NCBI GenBank assembly: GCA_963806015.1
Contig: CAWDWM010000005.1
Coordinates: forward strand, 62,001-126,000
Reading direction: 5' to 3'
Length of the DNA stretch: 64,000 bases
From: JAOPZW01 sp963806015
Lineage (GTDB): Bacteria; Actinomycetota; Thermoleophilia; Solirubrobacterales; Solirubrobacteraceae
Positions 17,315 to 23,816 of the stretch are shown here, one piece after another. Below the pieces are notes generated by a model, which was not told the DNA's origin, did not search any database, and worked only from the letters and a program-made list of their open reading frames with translations. Both the position numbers and the translations under genes were made by a program. How positions within the stretch are numbered: the stretch's first letter is position 1; every line of letters starts with the position of its first letter.

Positions 17315-17370
17315 AGCGCCGAACGTCGGTCTTCCCCCCTCAGGAGGGGGTAGGACCGACGTTCGGCGCT
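17315..17370. terminator. Strong bidirectional hairpin terminator
   Basis: A perfect 17-bp inverted repeat (agcgccgaacgtcggtc at 17315-17331 and its complement at 17354-17370). It encloses an inner 6-bp stem of C and G runs (17335-17340 with 17345-17350) and a 4-base loop. It sits 30 bases after the exporter operon stop and touches the stop codon of the convergent O-antigen-ligase-like gene, so it can end transcripts from both sides. No U-run follows. Confidence 0.8.
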
Positions 17371-18706
17371 ACGCGCACGCCCGGCGCCCGGTCAGCAGGC
17401 CGCCGACGGCCAGCGCCCACAGCACGCCGGTCCCGGTGAGCGCCCATGGCCAGTCGAGCAGGTTCGCCAGCGGGAAGGCCGCCACCGCCGGGGCCAGCAG
17501 CCAGGCCGCGCCGTTCACGCGCCCCGGCCAGAGCTCGCGGGCGAGGGTCCACCCCACGGCCAGGTACCAGGCGACCACCGCCAGCAGCCCGCCGATCCCC
17601 AGCTCGACCCATTCCTGCAGGGGCAGGTCGTGGGCGAAGCGAGTCGGGACGGGGCGCTCGCGCAACTGGCGCTCGCGCGTGGCGGCGAGGAAGGTGGCGG
17701 CGCCGAAGCCCTGGAGCGGCCGCTCGGCCGCCGTGTGCAGAGCGGCCCGCCAGATGCCGACGCGCCCGTGGCTGGGATCAGCACCGCAGGGCGAGCCGCG
17801 GTCGCCGAGCACCACGGCGGCGGTCGCCACGAGTGCGGCGATGCCGACGATCGCCGTCCAGCGCCCGCGTGCGTTGCGCGACGCGCCGCCTGCCCACAGC
17901 GCCGCGGCCACGACGAGGGCGCCGGGGAGCAGCGCCAGCAGGCGCGCACCGTCGCCGGCGCGCGCGAGATCGCCGTGGAGGATCAGGGCGCTGGCCGCAG
18001 CCGCGCCGACCGTCGCGAGCGCCACCGGGCCGACCGGGCGCCCGCGCGGCGCCAACGCCACGCAGCCGGTCGCGGCCAGCGCACAGAGCCCGATGCCGGT
18101 GCGGTTGGCGGTCAGCGCCACCGTCGTGACCAAGAGCCACGCCGCGAGCGCCCCTCCGGCCACCAGCGCGCGCGGGCGCGCGGTGGCGACGCCGAGCGCG
18201 ACGGGCAGCGCGCCCGCGCACACGAGGGCGAGCGCGGGCGGGTACTCGAATGGGCCCGAGGGGCGCCAGCTGCCGCACAGGTTCAGCGCGAGCGGCTCGG
18301 AGGTGGCGATGGTCGCCGCGAGGCCGGCGATCGCGCAGCCGACCGCGGCGACGAGCAGCACGGCGCCGTGCGCCCAGGGCCCCGGCACCGACGCCGCGGC
18401 CACGATGACCGCGCACAGCGCGAGGATCGCGGCGCCGTCACGCGCCGCGTCGCTCGGGGCCCCGATGGTCCACGCCGCGGTGAGCGCCGTGACGAGCGCC
18501 AGCACGGCGAGCGCCACGACGATCGGATGGCGCGCCGCACGGCCGGCCGCTTCCGGGGCGACGGCCACCGCGGCGAGCGCCGCCAGGCCGGCCAGCGCGG
18601 CGATGATCCCGCGCGCGTCATCGGTGTATCCGCCGCGCCAGGCGACGGCGACCGCCACGGCGGCGAGGAGCGGCGCCCAGCGCCACGCCGCGCCGGCGGC
18701 GGTCAT
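17369..18706 (-). CDS. O-antigen ligase-like membrane protein (Wzy/WaaL superfamily)
   Basis: A 445-residue polytopic protein with about 11-12 hydrophobic segments. The family's diagnostic region is near residues 320-385: GRVGIWRAALHTAAERPLQGFGAATF, then RFAHDLPLQEWVELGIGGLLAVVAWYLAV. This corresponds to the large periplasmic loop with the Arg and His of O-antigen ligases/polymerases (PF04932). In a monoderm such proteins ligate or polymerise cell-envelope glycans. No glycosyltransferase genes are adjacent, so the substrate is open. The stop overlaps the shared terminator hairpin. Confidence 0.8.
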   Translation of the reverse strand: MTAAGAAWRWAPLLAAVAVAVAWRGGYTDDARGIIAALAGLAALAAVAVAPEAAGRAARHPIVVALAVLALVTALTAAWTIGAPSDAARDGAAILALCAVIVAAASVPGPWAHGAVLLVAAVGCAIAGLAATIATSEPLALNLCGSWRPSGPFEYPPALALVCAGALPVALGVATARPRALVAGGALAAWLLVTTVALTANRTGIGLCALAATGCVALAPRGRPVGPVALATVGAAAASALILHGDLARAGDGARLLALLPGALVVAAALWAGGASRNARGRWTAIVGIAALVATAAVVLGDRGSPCGADPSHGRVGIWRAALHTAAERPLQGFGAATFLAATRERQLRERPVPTRFAHDLPLQEWVELGIGGLLAVVAWYLAVGWTLARELWPGRVNGAAWLLAPAVAAFPLANLLDWPWALTGTGVLWALAVGGLLTGRRACA

Positions 18707-18713
18707 CCGGCGT

Positions 18714-19253
18714 TCAGCCGCGCTGCGCCTTCTTCAGGCAGGCCTGCTGCGTCGCGCCGGCGGCCGTCTCCTGCGCCTGCAGCGCCGACTGCTGCGCGTC
18801 GTAGTCCGGGGCGTTGGGATCGAGCGCGGAGATCTGCGCCTCGATCGCGTTGAAGGCCTTCGTGTACGCGTCCTGGCAGGCCTTCTCGGCCTTCGCCTGC
18901 TTGGCGACCTTGGCCTTGGCCGCGCTGAACTTGCGCTTGGCGGCCTTCAGGCACGCGGCCTTCTTCGCGCCGGACTTCTTGGCGCACGCCTTCTTGGCGA
19001 CGTTGTAGGCGGCCTTCGCCCGGCAGCCCTGCGCCTCGGCCAGCTTGTTCGTGGCCGAGTAGTAGGAGTCGCACGCCGCTCGGTTCTTGGGGTTCGTCGG
19101 CTTGGTCGGTACCGGACCGCCGTACGCGTCGACCTTGTTGTTCGTCGACGGCCCGGCCGGCGCCGTGGTGGCGAGCACCAGCCCGACGACGACCAGCACG
19201 GCGGCCAGCGCACCCAGCACTGCCCGGCGACGGCGACCTGCTCGGCTGTTCAT
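18714..19253 (-). CDS. Secreted or anchored Lys/Ala-rich helical protein
   Basis: A 179-residue protein with an N-terminal Arg-rich head and one hydrophobic helix (AVLGALAAVLVVVGLVLATTAPA). A Lys/Ala-rich helical region follows, with regularly spaced Cys residues (ACDSYYSATNKLAEAQGC, KKACAKKSGAKKAACLKAAK, EKACQDAYTKAF, ATQQACLKKAQ). The mature part looks like a coiled coil held by disulfides. It ends 8 bases before the O-antigen-ligase-like gene on the same strand, so the two are probably co-transcribed. No known family is recognised; histone-H1-like composition is noted but the membrane helix argues against DNA binding. Confidence 0.7.
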   Translation of the reverse strand: MNSRAGRRRRAVLGALAAVLVVVGLVLATTAPAGPSTNNKVDAYGGPVPTKPTNPKNRAACDSYYSATNKLAEAQGCRAKAAYNVAKKACAKKSGAKKAACLKAAKRKFSAAKAKVAKQAKAEKACQDAYTKAFNAIEAQISALDPNAPDYDAQQSALQAQETAAGATQQACLKKAQRG

Positions 19254-19344
19254 GGAAAGACCTGCCCCCTCGACTCGGCCGGAAGGCCGACCGTACCATC
19301 GCGACCGGAATCCGGGGGATTTGATTTCGGCGGGCGCTGCTCGA

Positions 19345-19371
19345 TGTCACGATCAACCCGGGTACCTCGTC
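19345..19371 (+). promoter_or_regulatory. ECF41-type promoter upstream of epimerase-sigma operon
   Basis: TGTCACG at 19345-19351 and CGTC at 19368-19371 are separated by exactly 16 bases. This matches the ECF41 consensus as I know it (TGTCACA-16-CGTC) with one mismatch. The -10 CGTC lies 8 bases before the epimerase ATG, so transcription would begin at or next to the start codon, giving a leaderless mRNA. The ECF41-type sigma factor is encoded by the second gene of the same operon, so this is likely its autoregulated promoter. Confidence 0.7.
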
Positions 19372-19379
19372 ATTTGGGC

Positions 19380-20264
19380 ATGAACGAGATCATCATCACT
19401 GGATCCACGGGCGCCATCGGGCAGCGCGCCGTCCGCGCGCTGGTCGCCGCCGGCCACCGCGTCACGGGCGTGACGCGTTCCGCGCAGGGCCGCGAGCGGC
19501 TCGCGAGCCTCGGGGCGCGCGCGGTCGAGGCCGACGTGTTCGACGAGGCGTCGCTGTGCCGCGCGTTCGACGGGGCCGACGCCGTCGTCAACCTCCTGAC
19601 CCACATCCCGCGCGCCGATCGCATGGCCGATCCCTCCGCCTGGGAGGAGAACGACCGCCTGCGCACCGAGGCCTCGGCGGCGGTCGCCCGCGCCGCCCGG
19701 GCGGCCCGCGCGCCACGGCTCGTGCAGGAGTCGATCGCCTTCGTCTACGCCGACGGCGGCGACGCGTGGCTCGACGAGGATGCGCCGGTCGCCGGCGGCG
19801 GCGTGACGACGACCGCGCTGACCGCCGAGCGCAACGCGCGCGAGCTGTTCGACGGCGACACCGTCGTGCTGCGCTTCGGGCTGTTCATCGGACCCGACAG
19901 CGGGTCCGCGCAGGCCGCGCTGGAGGCCGCGCGCGGCGGCGCCTCGACCGCGATCGGACCGCCCGGCGCGTACCGGCCGACGCTCTGGCTGGATGACGCG
20001 GCAGCGGCCATCGCCGCGGCGCTGCGCGCCCCGGCCGGGACGTACAACGTCGCCGACGCCGACCCGCCGACGAACGCCGAGATCGATGCCGCGCTGGCCG
20101 CCGCCGTCGGCGTGCAGGCCCTGCGTGCGCGGGCCCCGCAGGACGGGCCGATGGCGCGCTCGCAGCGCGTGTCGAGCCGGCGGCTGCGCGAGGCGAGCGG
20201 CTGGGCGCCGCGCATGCGCGCGGGCACGGAGTTCTGGGGGCGCGCCGACCGGATCGCCGCATGA
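19380..20264 (+). CDS. NAD(P)-dependent epimerase/dehydratase-family protein (COE partner of ECF41 sigma)
   Basis: A 294-residue extended-SDR protein with the nucleotide-binding motif ITGSTGAIGQRAVRALVAAGH at the N-terminus. NLLTHIP, ESIAFVYADGGD, ERNARELFDGDTVVLRFGLFIGP and YNVADADPPTNAEIDAAL are typical of NAD-dependent epimerases. In ECF41 loci the gene next to the sigma factor is usually a carboxymuconolactone decarboxylase, oxidoreductase or epimerase, which fits. Starts at ATG 19380 directly after the ECF41-like promoter; its stop overlaps the sigma-factor start (ATGA). The substrate is unknown. Confidence 0.88.
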   Translation: MNEIIITGSTGAIGQRAVRALVAAGHRVTGVTRSAQGRERLASLGARAVEADVFDEASLCRAFDGADAVVNLLTHIPRADRMADPSAWEENDRLRTEASAAVARAARAARAPRLVQESIAFVYADGGDAWLDEDAPVAGGGVTTTALTAERNARELFDGDTVVLRFGLFIGPDSGSAQAALEAARGGASTAIGPPGAYRPTLWLDDAAAAIAAALRAPAGTYNVADADPPTNAEIDAALAAAVGVQALRARAPQDGPMARSQRVSSRRLREASGWAPRMRAGTEFWGRADRIAA

Positions 20265-21115
20265 CCGCCGCCGACCGCTTCGCGCGCGCGCGCCCGCGGC
20301 TGCTGCGGCTCGCGTACAGCGAGCTCGGCGACTTCGGCGAGGCAGAGGACGTCGTCCAGGAGGCATGGCTGCGGCTGGAGCGCGCCGACGCCGAGGCGAT
20401 CGACAACCTCGACGGCTGGCTGACGACGGTCGTCGCCCGGCTCGCGCTCGATCGCCTGCGGTCCGCTCGCGCGCGCCGCGAGACCTACGTCGGTCCGTGG
20501 CTCCCCGAGCCGCTCGTGTCGGACGACCCGGCGGACCGCGTCACGCTCGACGAGTCGGTCAGCTACGCGCTGCTGACCGTGCTCGAGCAGCTCTCGCCCG
20601 CGGAGCGCACGGCGTTCGTGCTGCACGACGTGTTCGACGTGCCGTTCGGCGACGTCGCCGAGGTGGTCGGCCGCACGCCCGAGGCGGTGCGGCAGCTCGC
20701 CTCGCGCGCGCGCCGCCACGTCACGCTCGAGCGCCCGCGCTTCGCGGCCTCGCGCGACGAGCACGATCGCGCCGTGCGAGCGTTCGCGCAGGCGGTCGCC
20801 GACGGCAGCCTCGAGGGCCTCGTCGCTGTGCTCGACCCGGATGTCGTCTGGACGTCGGACGGCGGCGGGCGCGTGACCGCGGCGCGCAAGCCCCTGCACG
20901 GCGGGGCGCGGGTCGCGCGTGTGTGGGTGGCGTTCAGCCGCAGGGCAACGCACGAACCGATGGAGATCGAGCTCAACGGGCTGCTCGGACTGGTGGTCCC
21001 GAGCAACGACGGCCATCGTGCGGCGCTCTCGTTCGTCGTCGGCGATGGCCGCATCACGCGCATCGACGCGGTCCGCAATCCGGAGAAGCTGCGGCGCCTC
21101 GGGCCAGAGCCTTAG
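20261..21115 (+). CDS. ECF41-group RNA polymerase sigma factor (SigJ-like) with SnoaL-like C-terminal domain
   Basis: A 284-residue sigma factor. Region 2 is seen as RLAYSELGDFGEAEDVVQEAWLRLERAD with DGWLTTVVARLALDRLRSARARRE. The linker YVGPWLPEPL is the hallmark of ECF41. Region 4 is LEQLSPAERTAFVLHDVFDVPFGDVAEVVGRTPEAVRQLASRARRHV. The C-terminal SnoaL-like domain (from about residue 165) carries WTSDGGGRVTAARKPLHGG, corresponding to the DGGGK motif through which this domain controls the sigma core. There is no anti-sigma gene, as usual for ECF41. Coupled by ATGA to the epimerase gene. Confidence 0.93.
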   Translation: MTAADRFARARPRLLRLAYSELGDFGEAEDVVQEAWLRLERADAEAIDNLDGWLTTVVARLALDRLRSARARRETYVGPWLPEPLVSDDPADRVTLDESVSYALLTVLEQLSPAERTAFVLHDVFDVPFGDVAEVVGRTPEAVRQLASRARRHVTLERPRFAASRDEHDRAVRAFAQAVADGSLEGLVAVLDPDVVWTSDGGGRVTAARKPLHGGARVARVWVAFSRRATHEPMEIELNGLLGLVVPSNDGHRAALSFVVGDGRITRIDAVRNPEKLRRLGPEP

Positions 21116-21118
21116 CTG

Positions 21119-21400
21119 CAGGGCGGGCTGTGGCCCGCGCCGAGCAAGACCGTCGTGCAAATGCCTCCCTGGCGCGTTACGGTCAACGCCATGGCAACGT
21201 GTCCTTGGCCCGGATGCACCCACAGCGTCCAACCACTTGAGATCCGGTCGTTCGTCGGCCTGAGCGGTGGCCCCATACAGAGGGGTATCTGCGCGAGCGG
21301 CCACCGGTGCTACCGCGCGTACCCACGCGGTCAATGGACCCTGGAATACGCACCAACGGCCCCACCACGGTGAGCCGTTTGCCCAGGGCGGGCTGTGGCC
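21119..21400. repeat. 17-bp direct repeat pair flanking a small ORF
   Basis: The 17-mer cagggcgggctgtggcc occurs at 21119-21135 and again at 21384-21400, 248 bases apart, in the same orientation. The first copy begins 4 bases after the sigma-factor stop and the second lies just past the small zinc-ribbon-like ORF. I see no terminal inverted repeats or transposase, so the origin (small duplication, excised element, or repeated regulatory site) is unknown. Confidence 0.7.
21191..21373 (+). CDS. Small zinc-ribbon-like protein
   Basis: A 60-residue reading frame from ATG 21191 (MATCPWPGCTH). It carries a CxxxxC pair near the start (CPWPGC) and a second cluster ICASGHRCYRAYPRG near residues 35-50, which together look like a zinc-binding ribbon. 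It is lower in GC than the surroundings. No Shine-Dalgarno is convincing; an upstream in-frame ATG at 21155 is possible. It lies between the 17-bp direct repeats. I do not recognise a family; function unknown. Confidence 0.45.
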   Translation: MATCPWPGCTHSVQPLEIRSFVGLSGGPIQRGICASGHRCYRAYPRGQWTLEYAPTAPPR

Positions 21401-21469
21401 TTCCCCTTGGCGGCGCTCAGAACCGGGCGCCTGAGATGTTGAGCATCCGGCGCCGGCTGGCGGCCAGCG

Positions 21470-21859
21470 TTAGATGTGGTACATGGCCGCGCCCGCCTCG
21501 CGCGCCTCGCGCTCGATGACGTCGGCGATGGTGGCGGCCGCGAGGACCTCGCGGGCGGCGGTGGCGGCGTCCGCGAAGATCCCGGTGGCATCGGGCCCGA
21601 GGGGGCCGTCGAGGAGCTCGACGATCTCGAGCACCGTGATCTCGTGCGGCGGGCGGCCGAACGAGTAGCCGCCCTTCACCCCGCGCTGGGAGCGCAGGAT
21701 CCCCGCGCGGCGCAGGACGCCGAAGAGCTGCTCGAGGAACTGCACGGGGATCTCGCGGCGGCGCGCGAGCTCGCCGATCGGCACGGGCCCCTCACCGGAG
21801 CGCCCCAGCTCGGCCAGGGCGCGCAGGGCATAGGGACTCTTGGTCGTGATCGACAGCAT
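21470..21859 (-). CDS. Rrf2-family transcriptional regulator lacking cluster cysteines
   Basis: A 129-residue winged-helix protein of the Rrf2 family: LSITTKSPYALRALAELG, IGELARRREIPVQFLEQLFGVLRRAGILRSQRGVKGGYSFGRPPHEITVLEIVELLDGPL. IscR and NsrR hold an Fe-S cluster through three Cys after the recognition domain; this protein has no Cys at all, so it should sense something other than through such a cluster. The ATG at 21859 is chosen because the family begins at this MLSITTK-type segment. It is 32 bases downstream of the methyltransferase-like gene on the same strand. Confidence 0.9.
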   Translation of the reverse strand: MLSITTKSPYALRALAELGRSGEGPVPIGELARRREIPVQFLEQLFGVLRRAGILRSQRGVKGGYSFGRPPHEITVLEIVELLDGPLGPDATGIFADAATAAREVLAAATIADVIEREAREAGAAMYHI

Positions 21860-21891
21860 CGCCGCGAGCGATCGTATGGCACGGGCACCCC

Positions 21892-22440
21892 TCAATGCCT
21901 GGGCGACGCGACCACGGCCTCCAGGACGCTCAGGCCGGCCGACGAGCCGGTGGGCACGACCCGCGTCAGTTCCAATCCCGCATCGGCCAGCAGGCGCGCG
22001 TACTGCGCCTGAGTGCGCTCGCGCGCGTTGAACAGCATCAGCATGTGGAGGTCCATGCGGACGGCCTCGGCGCCGTCACGCGCGCGCTCGGGCACGATCC
22101 CCTCGACGAGCAGCAGTCGCGCGTGGCCGGGCATCGCCGCACCGCAGGTCGCGAGGATCCGCCGAGCGTCGTCGTCGTCCCAGCCGTGGATCACGCGCGA
22201 GAGCACGTACGCGTCGGCGCCGGGTTCGACCGAGTCGAAGAAGTCGCCCACGACGCACTCGCTGCGATCGTCGAGGCCGGCCTGCGCCAAACGCGCACGC
22301 GCCCGCCGCACCGCCTCCGGGCGATCGACGAGGACGCCGCGCAGATGCGGCGTCGCGCGCAGGATCGCCTCGAGCAGGACGCCCGAGCCGCCGCCCACGT
22401 CGACGAGGTCGCGCAGCCCGGAGAAGTCGTAGGCCGCCAC
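21892..22440 (-). CDS. O-methyltransferase catalytic domain, N-terminally truncated
   Basis: A 182-residue SAM-dependent methyltransferase of the plant-type O-methyltransferase class. YDFSGLRDLVDVGGGSGVLLEAILRATP is the SAM motif; GDFFDSVEPGADAYVLSRVIHGWDDDDARRIL and LLLVEGIVPE follow, with the C-terminal helix pair intact. Full-length relatives (about 330-340 residues) have an N-terminal winged-helix/dimerisation domain that is absent here. The frame is closed by a stop about 80 bases before the GTG at 22440, though ETADV just upstream still looks homologous. Either a stand-alone catalytic domain or a decayed gene; I favour decay. Confidence 0.6.
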   Translation of the reverse strand: MAAYDFSGLRDLVDVGGGSGVLLEAILRATPHLRGVLVDRPEAVRRARARLAQAGLDDRSECVVGDFFDSVEPGADAYVLSRVIHGWDDDDARRILATCGAAMPGHARLLLVEGIVPERARDGAEAVRMDLHMLMLFNARERTQAQYARLLADAGLELTRVVPTGSSAGLSVLEAVVASPRH

Positions 22441-22578
22441 GACGTCGGCGGTCTCGCGGCGGGCGCGGACGGACGGGCTCCTCGGTGGGGGGACGCGGCG
22501 GCCCGCCCATACCCTCGCTCGCGCGGATGACGCCTCGCCGTGTCACGGCATGGCGTGGCGCGTTCACGCTCTGACATG

Positions 22579-22603
22579 CGCGCGCTCGCATCGCGAGCGC
22601 GCG
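22579..22603 (-). terminator. GC-rich hairpin after HDOD-LuxR gene
   Basis: A perfect 11-bp stem (cgcgcgctcgc at 22579-22589 with its complement at 22593-22603) closes a 3-base loop ATC. It lies 7 bases past the stop codon of the minus-strand HDOD-LuxR gene, as expected for a factor-independent-type terminator, though no T-run follows. Confidence 0.65.
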
Positions 22604-22609
22604 GGGCTC

Positions 22610-23701
22610 CTACAGCCAGCCTCGCTCGGTGGCCATGAGGACGGCCTGGGCGCGGTCGACCGCGCCGAGCTTGCCGTAGATGTTGTGCAGGTGGGTGCGC
22701 ACGGTGCTCGTCGAGAGGGCGAGCTCGTGGGCGATCTGCTTGTAGACCTTGCCCTCGGCCAGGCGCTTGAGCACCTCGACCTCGCGGGTGGACAGCGGGC
22801 ACGGGTCGATCTGACGGGTCCGCGTGCCGGTCGGGTAGGGCAGGTCGTACATGACGCTGCGCAGCTCGCTGGGGCCGAGGCCCACGGTGCGGGCGCACTT
22901 CAGCAGCTCGGTGGGGCTCACGGAGCTGCCCTGCGAGTAGTGGGCCAGCATGTCGCCCAGGCGCACGAAGGCGGCTTCGCCGACGGCGTCCTCGGCGTGA
23001 TGGCGCTCGATGACCGAGGCGACGGACTTGGGCAGGCCCCAGCGGCGAGCCAGGACGCCGCCGACCAGCGCGTGGTCGACGCCCAGCTCGCGGCGCTCGC
23101 GATGGATGCGCTCCTCGGGGGTGCGTGCGTTGCCGTGGACCTGGCCGGGATAGCCGGGGTAGGCGTGCATGAGCACGAGCTTGCCGATGTCGTGCAGCAG
23201 CGCCGTGACCATGATGCGGTCGCGGAACTCGTAGCCGGCCTCGATGGCGAGGCGGTCGGCCGCGCGCTGGGTGGCGACGCCGTGCAGGCGGAAGCGCTCG
23301 GGCGCGGCGTCCCATACGGACGAGCGCTCGAAGAAGTCGAAGGTGCGGGCGCGGGCGGCGAGGCCCTGGACCGCTTCGGGGGAGAGCAGCTCGACGGCCT
23401 CGACGACCGACTCGACGCGACCGCGGGTGCGGCCCTCGACCTGGTTGGCGAGGCGCAGGACCGAGATGACGAGCGCGACGTCGGACTCGACGGCGGCGAC
23501 GACGTCGCCGGGCGAGACCCGCTCGGCCGTGACCAGGCGCAGGAGGCGGTCGCGGGACTCCGCGAGCGCCGGGAAGTTCTCGAGCGCTTCGAAGGCAGCC
23601 GTCAGTCGACGGCCATGGCCTTCGTTGTGGCGGCGCTGGGCGCCGGCGGCCTCGGTGGCGGTGGGTCGGATGGGCTTTACGTTGGCGGCAGGCGGGGTCA
23701 T
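22610..23701 (-). CDS. HDOD-domain protein fused to a LuxR-type DNA-binding domain
   Basis: A 363-residue two-domain protein. Residues about 35-250 form an HDOD domain (FEALENFPALAESRDRLLRLV, VISVLRLANQVEG, VMVTALLHDIGKLVLMHAYP with an HD pair, ELGVDHALVGGVLARRWGLP, VIERHHAEDA). Residues about 295-360 form a LuxR-type helix-turn-helix (CPLSTREVEVLKRLAEGKVYKQIAHELALSTSTVRTHLHNIYGKL). HDOD domains are found in signalling proteins; pairing one directly with a LuxR effector is unusual. Likely a transcription regulator responding to an HDOD-sensed signal. No receiver domain is present. The terminator hairpin follows its stop. Confidence 0.88.
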   Translation of the reverse strand: MTPPAANVKPIRPTATEAAGAQRRHNEGHGRRLTAAFEALENFPALAESRDRLLRLVTAERVSPGDVVAAVESDVALVISVLRLANQVEGRTRGRVESVVEAVELLSPEAVQGLAARARTFDFFERSSVWDAAPERFRLHGVATQRAADRLAIEAGYEFRDRIMVTALLHDIGKLVLMHAYPGYPGQVHGNARTPEERIHRERRELGVDHALVGGVLARRWGLPKSVASVIERHHAEDAVGEAAFVRLGDMLAHYSQGSSVSPTELLKCARTVGLGPSELRSVMYDLPYPTGTRTRQIDPCPLSTREVEVLKRLAEGKVYKQIAHELALSTSTVRTHLHNIYGKLGAVDRAQAVLMATERGWL

Positions 23702-23816
23702 ATCGATCGGGTCAGGGCCTTTGCATTCGTGCTGGGGAAGCTGACCCTCCCTCTATCGGCAGGTATGGACGGGTGTTTGAGGCCCGTGCCCGATCGACTT
23801 GCGTCAGGGGAGCTTC

